In this document: positions 54,617 to 63,873 of the stretch, in pieces
Layout: each line of letters opens with the position of its first letter
Position numbering within the stretch: position 1 is the first letter of the stretch
Source of the DNA: Kiloniella laminariae
Lineage (GTDB): Bacteria > Pseudomonadota > Alphaproteobacteria > Kiloniellales > Kiloniellaceae
Assembly: GCF_027214005.1 (NCBI RefSeq)
Contig: NZ_JAPWGY010000003.1
Location: 637,765-701,764, forward strand
Direction of reading: 5' to 3'
Length of the DNA stretch: 64,000 nucleotides
Position numbers and translations under genes: made by a program
Notes under the pieces: model-generated
Database searches by the model: none
What the model was told of the DNA's origin: nothing
What the model saw: only the letters and a program-made list of their open reading frames with translations

Positions 54617-55369
54617 GTGAGTGTGAATCTCGATATTGTCTCTTTGAGCAATGTGTCTGGTTACGGGGCCCAGGGGCTTGGCGCTCCTGTAACGACACCA
54701 GACACGACTGTTTCTGAGAAGACGAATAAAACAGCAGGAGACAGGGGGAAAGAAGATCGCTTTTCCTCAGCCTTTAAAATCACACTCTCCGAAGAAGCCA
54801 AAGCCCTGATTGCCCGAATGGAGGGGGCTATCCGCCAGCCGGGTGATGTGCGTTTTGAAGATCTTTCCGCAGAAGAACAGAGCAGGGTCCGCGCACTGGA
54901 GCAGCAGTTAACCCAGATTTATGGCACTCTACCCGACCGTAAACTGGATGAAGACCAGAAAATTGCGATGAGCGATATACATGTAGAAATTAATGAATTA
55001 CTCGGATTTCGGCCAAAGGTAATCGATCCTTCGCACCATACCCTGGTTCAGCGTTTGGAACAGGAAGCAGACAGGCTGTTATCTGATCCGGCTAAACTTC
55101 TTTCCGAGACAGAAGAGCGTCAGCTGGCTGTGATATATTCTCACCTCGAGAGTCTTCAGGGGGTTTCCTCCGTCAGCTATCAAACACCTGAGCATCTGTC
55201 GGAAGAGATAGCTCATCTGCAATCACGCCTAGACCAGATCTATGGTATTAGTGACATCAAGCTCCCCAATTCTGATGAAATGAAGCAAGCGACCCAGATT
55301 TTCAAAGATCTTTCAGGTATTTATGACGGTGCCTTCAAACGGATGATGAAGCTGGATGGTCCAGAATAG
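54617..55369 (+). CDS. Uncharacterised protein of tandem ~21-residue helical repeats
   Basis: 250 residues, soluble, no signal peptide. The first 50 residues are low-complexity Ser/Thr/Gly. From residue 83 about five units of 21 residues recur, at 83-103, 110-130, 162-182, 190-210 and 218-238, each with a polar start (LS/LD, acidic residues), a long helix with Leu or Ile at spaced positions, and a final Gly, often as IYG (LEQQLTQIYG, LQSRLDQIYG). A shorter related unit is at 57-70 (LSEEAKALIARMEG). I know no family for it. It starts at GTG with AAGGTGGG upstream, and ends 70 bp before the convergent histidine kinase. A 242-bp gap without a supported gene precedes it. Confidence 0.75.
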   Translation: MSVNLDIVSLSNVSGYGAQGLGAPVTTPDTTVSEKTNKTAGDRGKEDRFSSAFKITLSEEAKALIARMEGAIRQPGDVRFEDLSAEEQSRVRALEQQLTQIYGTLPDRKLDEDQKIAMSDIHVEINELLGFRPKVIDPSHHTLVQRLEQEADRLLSDPAKLLSETEERQLAVIYSHLESLQGVSSVSYQTPEHLSEEIAHLQSRLDQIYGISDIKLPNSDEMKQATQIFKDLSGIYDGAFKRMMKLDGPE

Positions 55370-55439
55370 CTCACTTGAAAAATTTCCTTCTTTCTTCCCC
55401 TTCTGGCTTGGGTTTCTGGATTTTGATTTCAGGATGATA

Positions 55440-57668
55440 TTAAAAGGGTGTGGTTACGTTCGGCCTTTTGGATGAGTGATCATCGGAATAATCACTTTCA
55501 ACCCCCTGTAGGCCTTCATGTGACGGGGATGGCAGTTGCAGGGGAAGGGTGATGGTTACGGTTGTTCCCTCTCCGAATTTGCTATCAATCCTGAATGTGC
55601 CGTGATGCAGGGTGACGAGGCTCTTTGTGATATAGAGGCCAAGGCCAGTGCCCTCATGCTTTTTGCGCAAGGTACTCTCACCCTGATAAAATGGGGAGCC
55701 GACGAGCGGGAGCTGGTGATCGGGAATGCCGAGGCCAAAATCTGTGACGGTTATTTTTAACTCACGGTTTGTTGTCTCGACGGCTTTGAAGAGGACTCTG
55801 GAGCCTGTGTGAGAAAACTTGATTGCATTCGCAATGATATTGAGCAGGATCTGCAGCAGCGCCCGATGATCAGCAGTGATCAGTGACAGGGATTCCGGGA
55901 TCTCCGTTTCAACCTGTAGCGAGCGGTTTTCTGCTCTGGGCGCGAGCATGCGGATTGCCGAAGCTGCGACCTCGGCAAAATTGATCTTCTCCATTTCCAG
56001 AAGATAGCCACCCGCCTCGATCTTTGAAATATCCAGGATATCCGAGATCAAGCTGAGAAGGTGTGTGCCGCTGTTGTAGATATCTTCCGAATATCCCTTG
56101 TATTGCTGTTGTCCGATCGGACCAAACATTTCATTTCGCATCAGATCAGAAAAACCGATAATTGCGTTCAGAGGGGTTCTCAGTTCATGGCTCATGTTCG
56201 CAAGGAATTCAGATTTTGCCTGGTTGGCTGCTTCAGCTTCTTCTTTGGCGCTGATTAGGTGTGTTTCAATCTCCCGACGTTCCCTTATTTCAAACAGCAG
56301 CGAAAGCAGATGTGTGACCGAGGCGACAAAGCTGATTTCCTCAAGCGGCCAGCTGTAGGTTTTACGGGTTCTTTCCACCGAGATAATGCCGATGAGTTCG
56401 TTGTTTTGAAACAATCCTGCATCAAGGATGGACTGAATGTTATATACCTTGAGATAGAGATCGAGGAAACCTGTCACCTTGCTGTTGGACAAGCAGTCGT
56501 CTTGGGCAAGAATTCTCTTCTTCTGCATACGTTGGTAATAATCTTCACAACCGGCAAAAGGAATGGCTGTAGGAGGGGAGCTGTGTCTGTCGTTTTCCGC
56601 TTCATAAACATTATGGCATTCCAGCTGTTGTTCTTCCTGATTGAGAAACCAGATTGATGCCCTGTCCGAGCGGAGGGTCAGGCAGACAGTTTTTGTGACC
56701 TCCATCAAGGCCCGATCATCATTGTTCTGATAGAATATATTGTTCTGAACCAGTGATTTCAGAGCATTTATCTGTTGCTCGTTCCGCAGTTTCAAAAGTT
56801 GTTGCCGTTCGTGGTCTCGCGAAAATATACCAAGAACCGAGTTACCTCTCCTGAAGATCAGAATACAGAGGATGATGGCGAGGACAAGAGCCCCGGCTGT
56901 CCAGTACAAGCTTTTGCGAAGCAGAATGGTCCCGGGTAGATCAAGGTGCCAGTCCAGGATGCCGATCACTTGGCCTCTGGCGTCCTCCATTGTAAAACCA
57001 TTGGTGATGATGTTCTGGGGATCGGCTGTGAAGTGAAGGTCCTGTAACCCAAGAAAAGTAACAAGATCGCTTTCTGGAGAGAGATCTATTTCCTTGAGTA
57101 ACATCAGATATCCCCTGGGGGTTTCCGGATTGTCGAAATCTATTTCCCGGGTATCAGACGTAACCAGATTCAAACTGACCATATAGAGCTGATTTTCCAA
57201 TTCGATAAAATCGGAAATCTGGTTTTCGTCTTCTGACGAGTTTGTCGCCTGGTGAAAAATATCATTCAATTTTTTTGAAAAGGCAGGCGTTGCGAAAGCG
57301 GGCGTGTTCTGGAGGCCGATAGATTCAAAGGTTTTTTTACCTTGGGTATCCAGCACCAGGGAACCGGAAATTTCAAATGTCTGTTCGAGGTATTCGCCGA
57401 TATTTTTTTTTGCCCATGCCGGATCAAGGTTGATGATCAACTTTGAATAGGAATCTTCCCAGTAGCTGTAGTCATAGGTAAGGCGTTTGTGGGAGGTGAG
57501 GTCTTTTTGCAAAGAGGCTTTTACCAGGCGAATATAATCCTGACGGGTTATTTCATCCTGCTGGTTCGCACTATAAAAGAGGACAGTGAATACAATGGTG
57601 ATTAACAGGCCAACCAAGAGAAGGATCTGAAAGAAAATTCCGTATATGAGGCGGCGGTAATGATCCAT
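55440..57668 (-). CDS. Membrane histidine kinase with CHASE4 and GAF domains, PleC/DivJ-like
   Basis: 742 residues. TM1 (8-30), a periplasmic CHASE4-like sensor (about 35-255, YDYSYWEDSYSKLIIN, then DPAWAKKNIGEYLEQTFEIS), TM2 (about 256-275), a short coiled coil, a GAF domain (about 305-460), HisKA with MSHELRTPLNAIIGFSDLMR and FGPIGQQQYKGYSEDIYNSG, and HATPase_c (NIIANAIKFSHTGS, DFGLGIPDHQLP, GTGLGLYITKSLVTLHHG). The phosphoacceptor domain resembles PleC/DivJ/PdhS kinases that act on DivK-like regulators. No response regulator is adjacent. AAGGATA lies about 9 nt before the ATG. Confidence 0.88.
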   Translation of the reverse strand: MDHYRRLIYGIFFQILLLVGLLITIVFTVLFYSANQQDEITRQDYIRLVKASLQKDLTSHKRLTYDYSYWEDSYSKLIINLDPAWAKKNIGEYLEQTFEISGSLVLDTQGKKTFESIGLQNTPAFATPAFSKKLNDIFHQATNSSEDENQISDFIELENQLYMVSLNLVTSDTREIDFDNPETPRGYLMLLKEIDLSPESDLVTFLGLQDLHFTADPQNIITNGFTMEDARGQVIGILDWHLDLPGTILLRKSLYWTAGALVLAIILCILIFRRGNSVLGIFSRDHERQQLLKLRNEQQINALKSLVQNNIFYQNNDDRALMEVTKTVCLTLRSDRASIWFLNQEEQQLECHNVYEAENDRHSSPPTAIPFAGCEDYYQRMQKKRILAQDDCLSNSKVTGFLDLYLKVYNIQSILDAGLFQNNELIGIISVERTRKTYSWPLEEISFVASVTHLLSLLFEIRERREIETHLISAKEEAEAANQAKSEFLANMSHELRTPLNAIIGFSDLMRNEMFGPIGQQQYKGYSEDIYNSGTHLLSLISDILDISKIEAGGYLLEMEKINFAEVAASAIRMLAPRAENRSLQVETEIPESLSLITADHRALLQILLNIIANAIKFSHTGSRVLFKAVETTNRELKITVTDFGLGIPDHQLPLVGSPFYQGESTLRKKHEGTGLGLYITKSLVTLHHGTFRIDSKFGEGTTVTITLPLQLPSPSHEGLQGVESDYSDDHSSKRPNVTTPF

Positions 57669-57722
57669 AAATCTTATCCTTGATCAGTCCCTTTGGATAA
57701 TTATAGCAGAAACCGGTATCGT

Positions 57723-58164
57723 TCATGTTTCCTGCTGCAGTGAGAAAAATTCGGGTGCCAGCACGGTTTTCTCTTCGGCGAAAAAATCGAGTGACGGCCA
57801 ACGCGTCCTCCAGTTCTTCCTGTCCTGTCGTATCTTGTATTCGAATAGTTTGTGGTCTCTGAAGTGGGGCGTGGGCCTGACTTTCATCTGGCAGCTGTTG
57901 TTGTAGCCGGATTTCGATTTCCCTTTCGGTTTTCTGCCGGGTGTCGTGAGGGTCAAAATAGATGACATCCAGATCGTTGCAAAGTGGAGGTTCTTTGATT
58001 CCCGAGAGCATGTCCCAAACAGAGTTGCGGATAGCGCCAGCTGTGATCCAGCCCTGAGGGAAAGCTGTACGCAGACACGCGAGCACTCTTTGGTGAAGCC
58101 GGCTTTCTCGCAAGAACTGGCTCAGCACTTCCCTGTAATAAGTCTCTTTTGTCGTCTCGGTCAT
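57723..58164 (-). pseudogene. Nucleotidyltransferase-family gene (DUF925/NTP_transf_6) with internal deletion and frameshift
   Basis: The N-terminal part fits the family: GWITAGAIRNSVWDMLSGIK and CNDLDVIYFDPHDTRQKTER, with the GxxRNxVWD and DxDVxYFD catalytic signatures. After LPDES the frame (open to 57571, inside the kinase gene) loses all similarity. In the neighbouring frame the family's C terminus appears at the same place (KVRPTPHFRDHKLFEYKIRQ, DRKNWRTRWPSLDFF) and stops at 57723. The middle of the domain (the QARMH and WPETATAVGV region, roughly 80 residues) is missing. The junction is near 57890. So the gene has lost its centre and its frame and is probably inactive. It lies 11 bp after the HerA-like gene. 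Confidence 0.7.
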
Positions 58165-58174
58165 CGGTCAGGGC

Positions 58175-59761
58175 TCATGAACTTCTGGACTGGGTACGCC
58201 AGCGCTTGAGCGCATACTGAATGTGATTGCCATCAAAGCGGTCTTCCTGCCAGTTCTTGGCAAAGCTGGCGGTGTTGCTTTCCGGAAGCTCGGATGCCGC
58301 AAGCTCGTGAAATCTGATTCTGGTCGGAAAGTTTACGCCTTCTCCCACGACAATAGCCTCCTGATTGCGCAGAGAGGGAAGGGACTTCAACAAGCTGGAA
58401 GAACTTTGTGGCAGGGTACGCTGTACAAACATCTGATCCCGTTCATTGCTCATCCTGAGAGAAAACATGGTGTTACATTGAGACAGGATGGTTTCGGAAA
58501 GCTCGGAAGGGCGCTGGGTGATCAGACCGAGCGAGACACCATATTTTCTACCCTCTTTTGCGATCTGCTCAAGAGCCCGCCGGGTTGGCTCAAAGCCGGA
58601 GCTTCTATCAAAGGGGACATAGCGGTGGGCTTCTTCACAGACAATCAGGATCGGGATCGGGTCATGACGATGTCCCCAGACGGCGAGATCGAAAATGGTT
58701 CGGCATAAAAGAGAGACCATGACATCAACGATCTCGGAGGGAACACCAGAAAGATCAAAAATGGAAACCGGTTTTCCTTCGTTGGGAATACGCATCAGTT
58801 TGCTGAGAAGGTATGCCATATTATCGCGCAAGGCGACATTGCCAAACATGAAGGCATATCGCCGATCATTCCGCAGGTTATCCAGTCTGGTTTTCAGGCG
58901 CATATAAGGGGCCAGCTGTTCGGGTTTGCCAAGTTGCCCCATCATTTCATCAATGCGGTGGACCATATCCGAGAGCTTGTAGGGAACGGGTGTATCAACC
59001 GTCAGGGTGTTGACGTCAACTTCCTGACTGCCCCATGCCAGCTTGGCTGTGAGGATTGCATCCTTGAGGATTCCCGCCTCGATGTTGCGGGCGGCTGGTT
59101 CCTTGCTGCAATAGATTTCGACCGTTTCTTCAAAGTTCAATAGCCAGTAAGGAAGCTTCAGAGAATCTGGGCTCAGGCATTCAGCCCGCTTTTTAAAGGC
59201 AGAAGAATACTCATTGTGCGGATCGATCAGGATGATATGTCCACAGGGGTGGCTGTCGAGAATTGATTTCAGAATGACCGTGAGTGAGCAGGATTTCCCG
59301 CTGCCCGTGGTGCCAAGGATGGCGAAGTGTTTTCCAAGCAAGGCATCAGTCATAATATAGGCGGGGAGTTTTTGTTCTTGCGCCAGGGCGCCGACAACAA
59401 AACAGGGTTTGTCTGGCCGCGCATAGATCTCTGCCAGCTCTTCCTGCCCAACCATCTCGACCTCTGAGCCGAGGACCGGAAAGCGGGAAACGCCGCGCTG
59501 AAAACCGGGAATATCGCCGGGGCCGGGGGCGCTCAGCTTTTCACCAAGAAGGTCAATCGACATGATCTTGGCATCGGCAGGGCTGGGCGGCATGGAAGGT
59601 TTGGGGATCTCCATGTCACTGATCAGCCCGAAAGCAATGGCGGTATCACTTTCGATCCGCACCATTTCCCCGATTGATGGCAAGTCGATGTTCGGTGCAA
59701 CACTGGCGGTTATACTGTCGCCACTGATAGAGGTTACATAACCGATTGGGGTTGAACTCAC
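58175..59761 (-). CDS. HerA-like ATP-binding protein (DUF87 family)
   Basis: 528 residues. The N-terminal HAS barrel (about 1-100) precedes the ATPase: Walker A GTTGSGKSCSLTVIL, Walker B ILIVCEEAHRYVP, a sensor-like GLITQRPSELSETILSQCNT and the arginine region QMFVQRTLP. HerA proteins are hexameric DNA translocases that usually pair with the nuclease NurA, which is not present here; the bacterial role of the standalone form is not certain. It is divergent from lepA. Confidence 0.87.
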   Translation of the reverse strand: MSSTPIGYVTSISGDSITASVAPNIDLPSIGEMVRIESDTAIAFGLISDMEIPKPSMPPSPADAKIMSIDLLGEKLSAPGPGDIPGFQRGVSRFPVLGSEVEMVGQEELAEIYARPDKPCFVVGALAQEQKLPAYIMTDALLGKHFAILGTTGSGKSCSLTVILKSILDSHPCGHIILIDPHNEYSSAFKKRAECLSPDSLKLPYWLLNFEETVEIYCSKEPAARNIEAGILKDAILTAKLAWGSQEVDVNTLTVDTPVPYKLSDMVHRIDEMMGQLGKPEQLAPYMRLKTRLDNLRNDRRYAFMFGNVALRDNMAYLLSKLMRIPNEGKPVSIFDLSGVPSEIVDVMVSLLCRTIFDLAVWGHRHDPIPILIVCEEAHRYVPFDRSSGFEPTRRALEQIAKEGRKYGVSLGLITQRPSELSETILSQCNTMFSLRMSNERDQMFVQRTLPQSSSSLLKSLPSLRNQEAIVVGEGVNFPTRIRFHELAASELPESNTASFAKNWQEDRFDGNHIQYALKRWRTQSRSS

Positions 59762-60004
59762 TGTATAATCCCTAAAGTATAATCCTGAAAAACAAACATG
59801 ATTTCCTGAATCTTACCCCAGAAAAGTTTACAGGGGCTTTATCCTGTGGATAGAAGTTCTCGGGCAGAACAGGAACAGAAGCAGGATATACCTTGCGACA
59901 GGAGAGGAATATTCCAGCTGGTGGTTCTGTCTCATGCAGAGATCCATTGCGTCATGGCTTATAAAAGCTTATCTTCCGCCGAATTATTGACAGGCATCGA
60001 AGCA

Positions 60005-61807
60005 ATGACCGACCAGAAACTTATTCGAAATTTTTCTATTGTTGCCCACATCGATCACGGCAAGTCCACGCTGGCTGATCGGCTGATCCAGATGTGCGGT
60101 GGTTTGACCGAACGCGAAATGCAAAGCCAGGTTCTAGATAGCATGGAACTTGAGCGGGAGCGCGGTATTACCATCAAGGCACAAACCGTACGGCTGGAAT
60201 ATAAAGCCAATGACGGCCAGGTCTATCAGCTCAACCTGATCGATACCCCGGGGCATGTGGATTTTACCTATGAGGTAAGCCGTTCGCTGGCAGCTTGTGA
60301 GGGATCCATTCTCCTGGTCGATGCGTCTCAGGGCGTGGAAGCGCAGACCCTGGCCAACGTTTATCTTGCCATCGATAACAACCATGAAATCATTCCTGTC
60401 TTGAACAAGGTTGATTTGCCTGCAGCCGAACCGGACCGGGTGAGGGAACAGATTGAGGAAGTTATCGGCATTGATGCTTCGGAGGCTCTGGTCGTTTCAG
60501 GCAAAACGGGTGTCGGTGTTGCCGAAGTCCTTGAAGCTGTAGTGCAGAAGCTGCCTGCCCCTCGGGGAAATCCTGAAGGCAAACTCAAGGCGCTGCTGGT
60601 GGACAGCTGGTATGACAGCTACCTTGGGGTCATCACGCTTGTCCGTGTGGTTGACGGGGTTCTTCGCACGGGTATGAAAATCCGGATGATGGGCAATGGC
60701 ACGACGCATCTTGTTGATGCTGTGGGGGCCTTCACACCGAAAATGACCAAGTTCAAGGAACTGCACGCTGGTGAAATCGGCTATATCACCGCGGGTATCA
60801 AGACGATTACCGATACCAAGGTCGGTGATACCATCACGGATGAAAAGAATCTGGTCGATACACCTCTGGCCGGGTTCAAACCGTCTATTCCTGTGGTGTT
60901 CTGCGGTCTTTTCCCGATCGATGCCAATGATTATGAAGATCTGCGCGACAGTCTGGGCAAACTGGCGCTGAATGATGCCTCATTCCATTATGAGCCAGAG
61001 TCTTCCGCCGCGCTCGGATTTGGTTTTCGCTGTGGTTTCCTTGGTCTTCTACATCTTGAAATCATTCAGGAACGGCTGGAACGCGAGTTTAATCTGGATC
61101 TGATCACAACGGCACCGAGTGTGGTTTACAAGATTCATATGAACAACGGTTCGGTTATGGAGCTGCACAATCCGGCGGATTTCCCTGACGTGGTCAAGAT
61201 TGACCATATTGAGGAGCCCTGGATCAAGGCCAATATCCTGCTTCCTGATGAGTTTCTCGGCCCCGTGCTGAAACTTTGTGAAGACCGTCGGGGTATTCAG
61301 CAGGAACTGACCTATGTCGGCAGCCGGGCCATGGTGGTCTACAAACTGCCCCTCAACGAGGTGGTCTTTGATTTTTATGACCGTCTGAAGTCGATTTCCC
61401 GTGGTTATGCCAGCTTTGATTACTCGCTGGATGGGTATGAGGAAAATGAACTGGTCAAGGTCGCTGTGCTGGTGAACGCCGAGCCGGTGGACTCTCTGGC
61501 AATGATCGTGCATCGCAGCCAGGCGGAGCCGCGGGGCCGTATGCTCTGTGAGCGCCTGAAGGGCCTGATTCCGCGCCAGCTGTTCAAAATTGCCATTCAG
61601 GCGGCAATCGGTGGAAAAATCGTAGCACGCGAAACCATTTCTGCCATGCGCAAGGATGTAACCGCAAAGTGTTATGGCGGGGATGTTTCACGTAAGCGCA
61701 AGCTGCTGGACAAACAGAAGGCGGGTAAAAAACGCATGCGCCAGATCGGGAACGTCGAAATTCCCCAATCTGCTTTCCTTGCGGCACTGAAAATGGGTGA
61801 TGACTGA
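60005..61807 (+). CDS. lepA: Elongation factor 4 (LepA)
   Basis: 600 residues, the normal length, from ATG 60005 ([20 protein letters not shown]). G1 [10 protein letters not shown]3 [20 protein letters not shown], and G4 NKVDLP mark the GTPase; the LepA C-terminal domain has [20 protein letters not shown]. It promotes ribosome back-translocation or biogenesis under stress. The frame is open for 53 more codons upstream, but these have no similarity to the family, so the shorter start is used. It ends before a strong terminator. Confidence 0.97.
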   Translation: MTDQKLIRNFSIVAHIDHGKSTLADRLIQMCGGLTEREMQSQVLDSMELERERGITIKAQTVRLEYKANDGQVYQLNLIDTPGHVDFTYEVSRSLAACEGSILLVDASQGVEAQTLANVYLAIDNNHEIIPVLNKVDLPAAEPDRVREQIEEVIGIDASEALVVSGKTGVGVAEVLEAVVQKLPAPRGNPEGKLKALLVDSWYDSYLGVITLVRVVDGVLRTGMKIRMMGNGTTHLVDAVGAFTPKMTKFKELHAGEIGYITAGIKTITDTKVGDTITDEKNLVDTPLAGFKPSIPVVFCGLFPIDANDYEDLRDSLGKLALNDASFHYEPESSAALGFGFRCGFLGLLHLEIIQERLEREFNLDLITTAPSVVYKIHMNNGSVMELHNPADFPDVVKIDHIEEPWIKANILLPDEFLGPVLKLCEDRRGIQQELTYVGSRAMVVYKLPLNEVVFDFYDRLKSISRGYASFDYSLDGYEENELVKVAVLVNAEPVDSLAMIVHRSQAEPRGRMLCERLKGLIPRQLFKIAIQAAIGGKIVARETISAMRKDVTAKCYGGDVSRKRKLLDKQKAGKKRMRQIGNVEIPQSAFLAALKMGDD

Positions 61808-61833
61808 TCTTTATCAAGGTCGGATGAAACCTG

Positions 61834-61881
61834 AAACCCCGATTGCGGAAACCTCGATTTCCTGAGCAGTCGGGGTTTTTT
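61834..61881 (+). terminator. Terminator after lepA
   Basis: AAACCCCGATTGC pairs with GCAGTCGGGGTTT with one wobble, 19-nt loop, then six T. It also faces the end of the convergent membrane gene 9 bp away. Confidence 0.85.
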
Positions 61882-61889
61882 CTGGGCGC

Positions 61890-62198
61890 TTACCGCCGCC
61901 GTCTTGGCTGATAGATGCTGCTGAGAATGGTGAACAATCCGCCCAGAATGGTGCCAATCACCACTGTGGGTAAAAGCGTGATCGGGAAAAGTACATATTG
62001 CCAGAGAGCCTCAGAGACATGCCGTTCAATGGCGCTCTGGACCAGAGGTTGAGAGCTGGGGTGTACAGCATACCAGTTCTCGCCGAGCAGCGAGAAGTGG
62101 AAACTTCCCTGCTCGACAAAGACGAAGATGTCAAAAGCAACCGACACAACGGCAATTGCGAGAAACAGCCATCCCAGAAGGCGGAAAACCATAGCCAT
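61890..62198 (-). CDS. Small predicted membrane protein
   Basis: 102 residues, two hydrophobic segments: FRLLGWLFLAIAVVSVAFDI at the N terminus and LFPITLLPTVVIGTILGGLF near 70-90, with an extracytoplasmic loop between (QGSFHFSLLGENWYAVHPSS) and a basic tail QPRRRR. It probably forms a membrane hairpin with the ends in the cytoplasm. No function is known. It is convergent with lepA, ending just after the terminator. Confidence 0.72.
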   Translation of the reverse strand: MAMVFRLLGWLFLAIAVVSVAFDIFVFVEQGSFHFSLLGENWYAVHPSSQPLVQSAIERHVSEALWQYVLFPITLLPTVVIGTILGGLFTILSSIYQPRRRR

Positions 62199-62414
62199 AT
62201 ATCAGGGCTCCCTTCTTGTCGAAGGCACAGGAGTGAAAGCGGGTAACTGGAAGGCACTATAACATTAAACAAGGCTTTTGTTTAAGGAAAATCAAGGCTT
62301 AGGGAAAGTCGCAACTGTTCAAATTACGGTGTTCAAAAGAGTTAAAAAAACAGTTGCATCCCCTGACTATTCCCAGTAAGTTCCGCCTCGCACCCATGGG
62401 TGCCTTATAATGCT

Positions 62415-62505
62415 GGAGAGGTGGCCGAGTGGCTGAAGGCGCACGCCTGGAAAGTGTGTATACGTTAATCGCGTATCGAGGGTTCGAATCCCTCTCTCTC
62501 CGCCA
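62415..62505 (+). tRNA. serX: tRNA-Ser (anticodon GGA)
   Basis: A full class II tRNA with encoded CCA. Acceptor GGAGAGG pairs with TCTCTCC (one G-T), the anticodon stem CACGC/GTGTG encloses CTGGAAA with anticodon GGA (62449-62451), and the long variable arm is TATACG-TTAAT-CGCGTA. The T arm is GAGGG-TTCGAAT-CCCTC. It reads UCC and UCU. A 20-bp inverted repeat starts at its CCA end. The symbol is a placeholder for a tRNA-Ser gene. Confidence 0.95.
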
Positions 62506-62547
62506 TAAACGCAAAAAGCTCCCGACGGGGAGCTTTTTGCGTTTATG
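62504..62547 (+). terminator. Perfect 20-bp inverted repeat ending the tRNA-Ser transcript
   Basis: Arms 62504-62523 and 62528-62547 are fully complementary (left arm begins CATAAACGCAAAAAGCTCCC) around GACG. The right arm contains a run of five T inside the stem, so it can act as a terminator in either direction. The left arm begins with the CA of the tRNA CCA end, so the copied segment includes the tRNA tail. Confidence 0.8.
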
Positions 62548-62558
62548 GGGCTCACCCC

Positions 62559-62614
62559 GGCGTGATTTCTCAAATAGTCTTTCCGGATAAGCCGTACGCA
62601 TAAAAAAGACCCGG
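62559..62614. repeat. Direct repeat copy 1 downstream of tRNA-Ser
   Basis: This 56-bp block (from GGCGTGATTT to AAAGACCCGG) recurs at 63817-63873 with three substitutions and one extra A. The central part CCGGATAAGCCGTACGCATA is identical. The two copies bracket about 1.2 kb with a regulator and a VOC gene. Copy 2 continues into a full terminator hairpin and copy 1 does not. Bases 62615-62774 hold no gene. Confidence 0.75.
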
Positions 62615-62774
62615 CTTTTTCATGCACCTGCAAAGCATGCCGATATAAGGTTACCCCGCTTGACCTTCGTACAGTTCAAGCCCCCGCTATTCTTGTCTCT
62701 TCTATGCCCGGCATATTTCACCGGTTCATTTCGGCAGCAGACACCATACAACGATTTTTCTATAAATTTCTGGC

Positions 62775-63320
62775 CTAGTGCCCGAAGGAAACTTGAGATG
62801 CCGTGACGCTACTTATCATTCCGCCAGTGTTAACAGCGCGATAAATTGATCCAGGTGGTCGCGTGACCTCATCAACGTTGCGACTTACCCAGTTTCTAAG
62901 TTCCATAGATTTCAACGATTGTGACAAGGCGCGATCAGTTATTGTCGGCAAGCTTCTTTTGATTTCATTGAAGTGTCTCGGCGTGTGAAGCGCAGTCAAA
63001 ACAGGGAGAGTCCATGAACGGCGAAGCAAGCCCTGATCTTCATCTCTGGAAACACCCCAAATTTTATTGGCGAGGGCTGCGGCGGTGACCCCGCGAGGTG
63101 TGAGACGAAATTCCGGCCGTAACGGATGTCCATATCCGGGGTTTCGCTCCAACAGTCCAAGGGAGATTAAGTGGTTCAGGCTTTGAGAGAAGGCAGTTCT
63201 GCTTGCTCCGGTCGCCGCCAATAGCGGCGCCTGCCGTCCGGCAACGCCTTCGTGCAGATTTGAAAGTATCGGTATCGCCCAGGCTTTGGACGTCAGGTTG
63301 ACAAATAATTCAATGTACAT
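62775..63320 (-). CDS. Tandem winged-helix regulator, HxlR-like
   Basis: 181 residues. Two winged-helix domains lie in tandem: residues about 8-75 (TSKAWAIPILSNLHEGVAGR, ASRTAFSQSLNHLISLGLLE, RPEFRLTPRG) and about 100-165 (RRSWTLPVLTALHTPRHFNE, TITDRALSQSLKSMELRNWV, with IYRAVNTGG). Each resembles an HxlR domain, a family that often senses oxidants or aldehydes. It is divergent from the VOC gene across 39 bp, so it probably controls that gene. Direct repeats flank the pair. The start at 63320 is ATG, without a clear ribosome site. Confidence 0.75.
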   Translation of the reverse strand: MYIELFVNLTSKAWAIPILSNLHEGVAGRQAPLLAATGASRTAFSQSLNHLISLGLLERNPGYGHPLRPEFRLTPRGVTAAALANKIWGVSRDEDQGLLRRSWTLPVLTALHTPRHFNEIKRSLPTITDRALSQSLKSMELRNWVSRNVDEVTRPPGSIYRAVNTGGMISSVTASQVSFGH

Positions 63321-63359
63321 AAAGTATAGTTAGTATATTTTTAGTCATAAGGAAAGCCT

Positions 63360-63737
63360 ATGTCGCTCATTTCTGTAGATAAAACCATTACTATTGCTCT
63401 CTCTGTCAAGGATCGTCATGCCAGCGCCGACTGGTATGGCAGCATGCTAGGATTTGAAACGCTCTATCATGCCGATGAAGCAGGATGGTCAGAGCTTCAA
63501 ACGAACACACCGGGCGTAGCAATTGGTCTTGGCGAGCATACTGAGCCCGTACCTGGCAACTGCGTTCCAGTATTTGGGATCGCTGATCTGGATGCCGCAC
63601 GACAAAAGCTGGAACAGGCGAATGTGAGATTTGATGGCGCAACCGAGGTCATTGAAGGCATGGTGAAGACGGCAACGTTCTATGACCCAGACGGCAATGC
63701 GTTAATGCTCGCAGAAGACCTGACGGGCGGTGTATGA
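63360..63737 (+). CDS. VOC-superfamily protein (glyoxalase/bleomycin-resistance type)
   Basis: 125 residues, one VOC domain. It begins ITIALSVKDRHASADWYGSM, has LGFETLYHADEAGWSELQTN, and ends with TATFYDPDGNALMLAEDLTG; His/Glu metal positions (about VKDRHASADWY and NALMLAED) match loosely. Members are glyoxalase I, dioxygenases, or resistance proteins; the substrate is unknown. AAGGAAAG lies about 6 nt before the ATG. It is divergent from the tandem HxlR-like regulator. Confidence 0.82.
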   Translation: MSLISVDKTITIALSVKDRHASADWYGSMLGFETLYHADEAGWSELQTNTPGVAIGLGEHTEPVPGNCVPVFGIADLDAARQKLEQANVRFDGATEVIEGMVKTATFYDPDGNALMLAEDLTGGV

Positions 63738-63816
63738 CACCGCCATCACTGCGGGTGGCTAAAGCCGTCTTCGGCTTTGGCACCTTCGCTAAAACGCACT
63801 CGTTAAATGTCTCAGC

Positions 63817-63873
63817 GGCGTGATTTTTCAAATAATTTTTCCGGATAAGCCGTACGCATAAAAAAAGACCCGG
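63817..63873. repeat. Direct repeat copy 2 after the VOC gene
   Basis: This 57-bp copy of 62559-62614 has the same 20-bp central core. Its end is part of a hairpin: AAAAAAGACCCGG (63861-63873) pairs with CCGGGTCTTTTTT (63883-63895). Confidence 0.75.

Noticed and set aside
57571..57722. Extension of the nucleotidyltransferase frame into the kinase gene
   Set aside because: Similarity to the family ends near 57890, and the frame continues only because it overlaps the start of the histidine kinase gene.
59846..60004. 53 extra codons in front of lepA
   Set aside because: The protein from 60005 already has the standard LepA length and N terminus.
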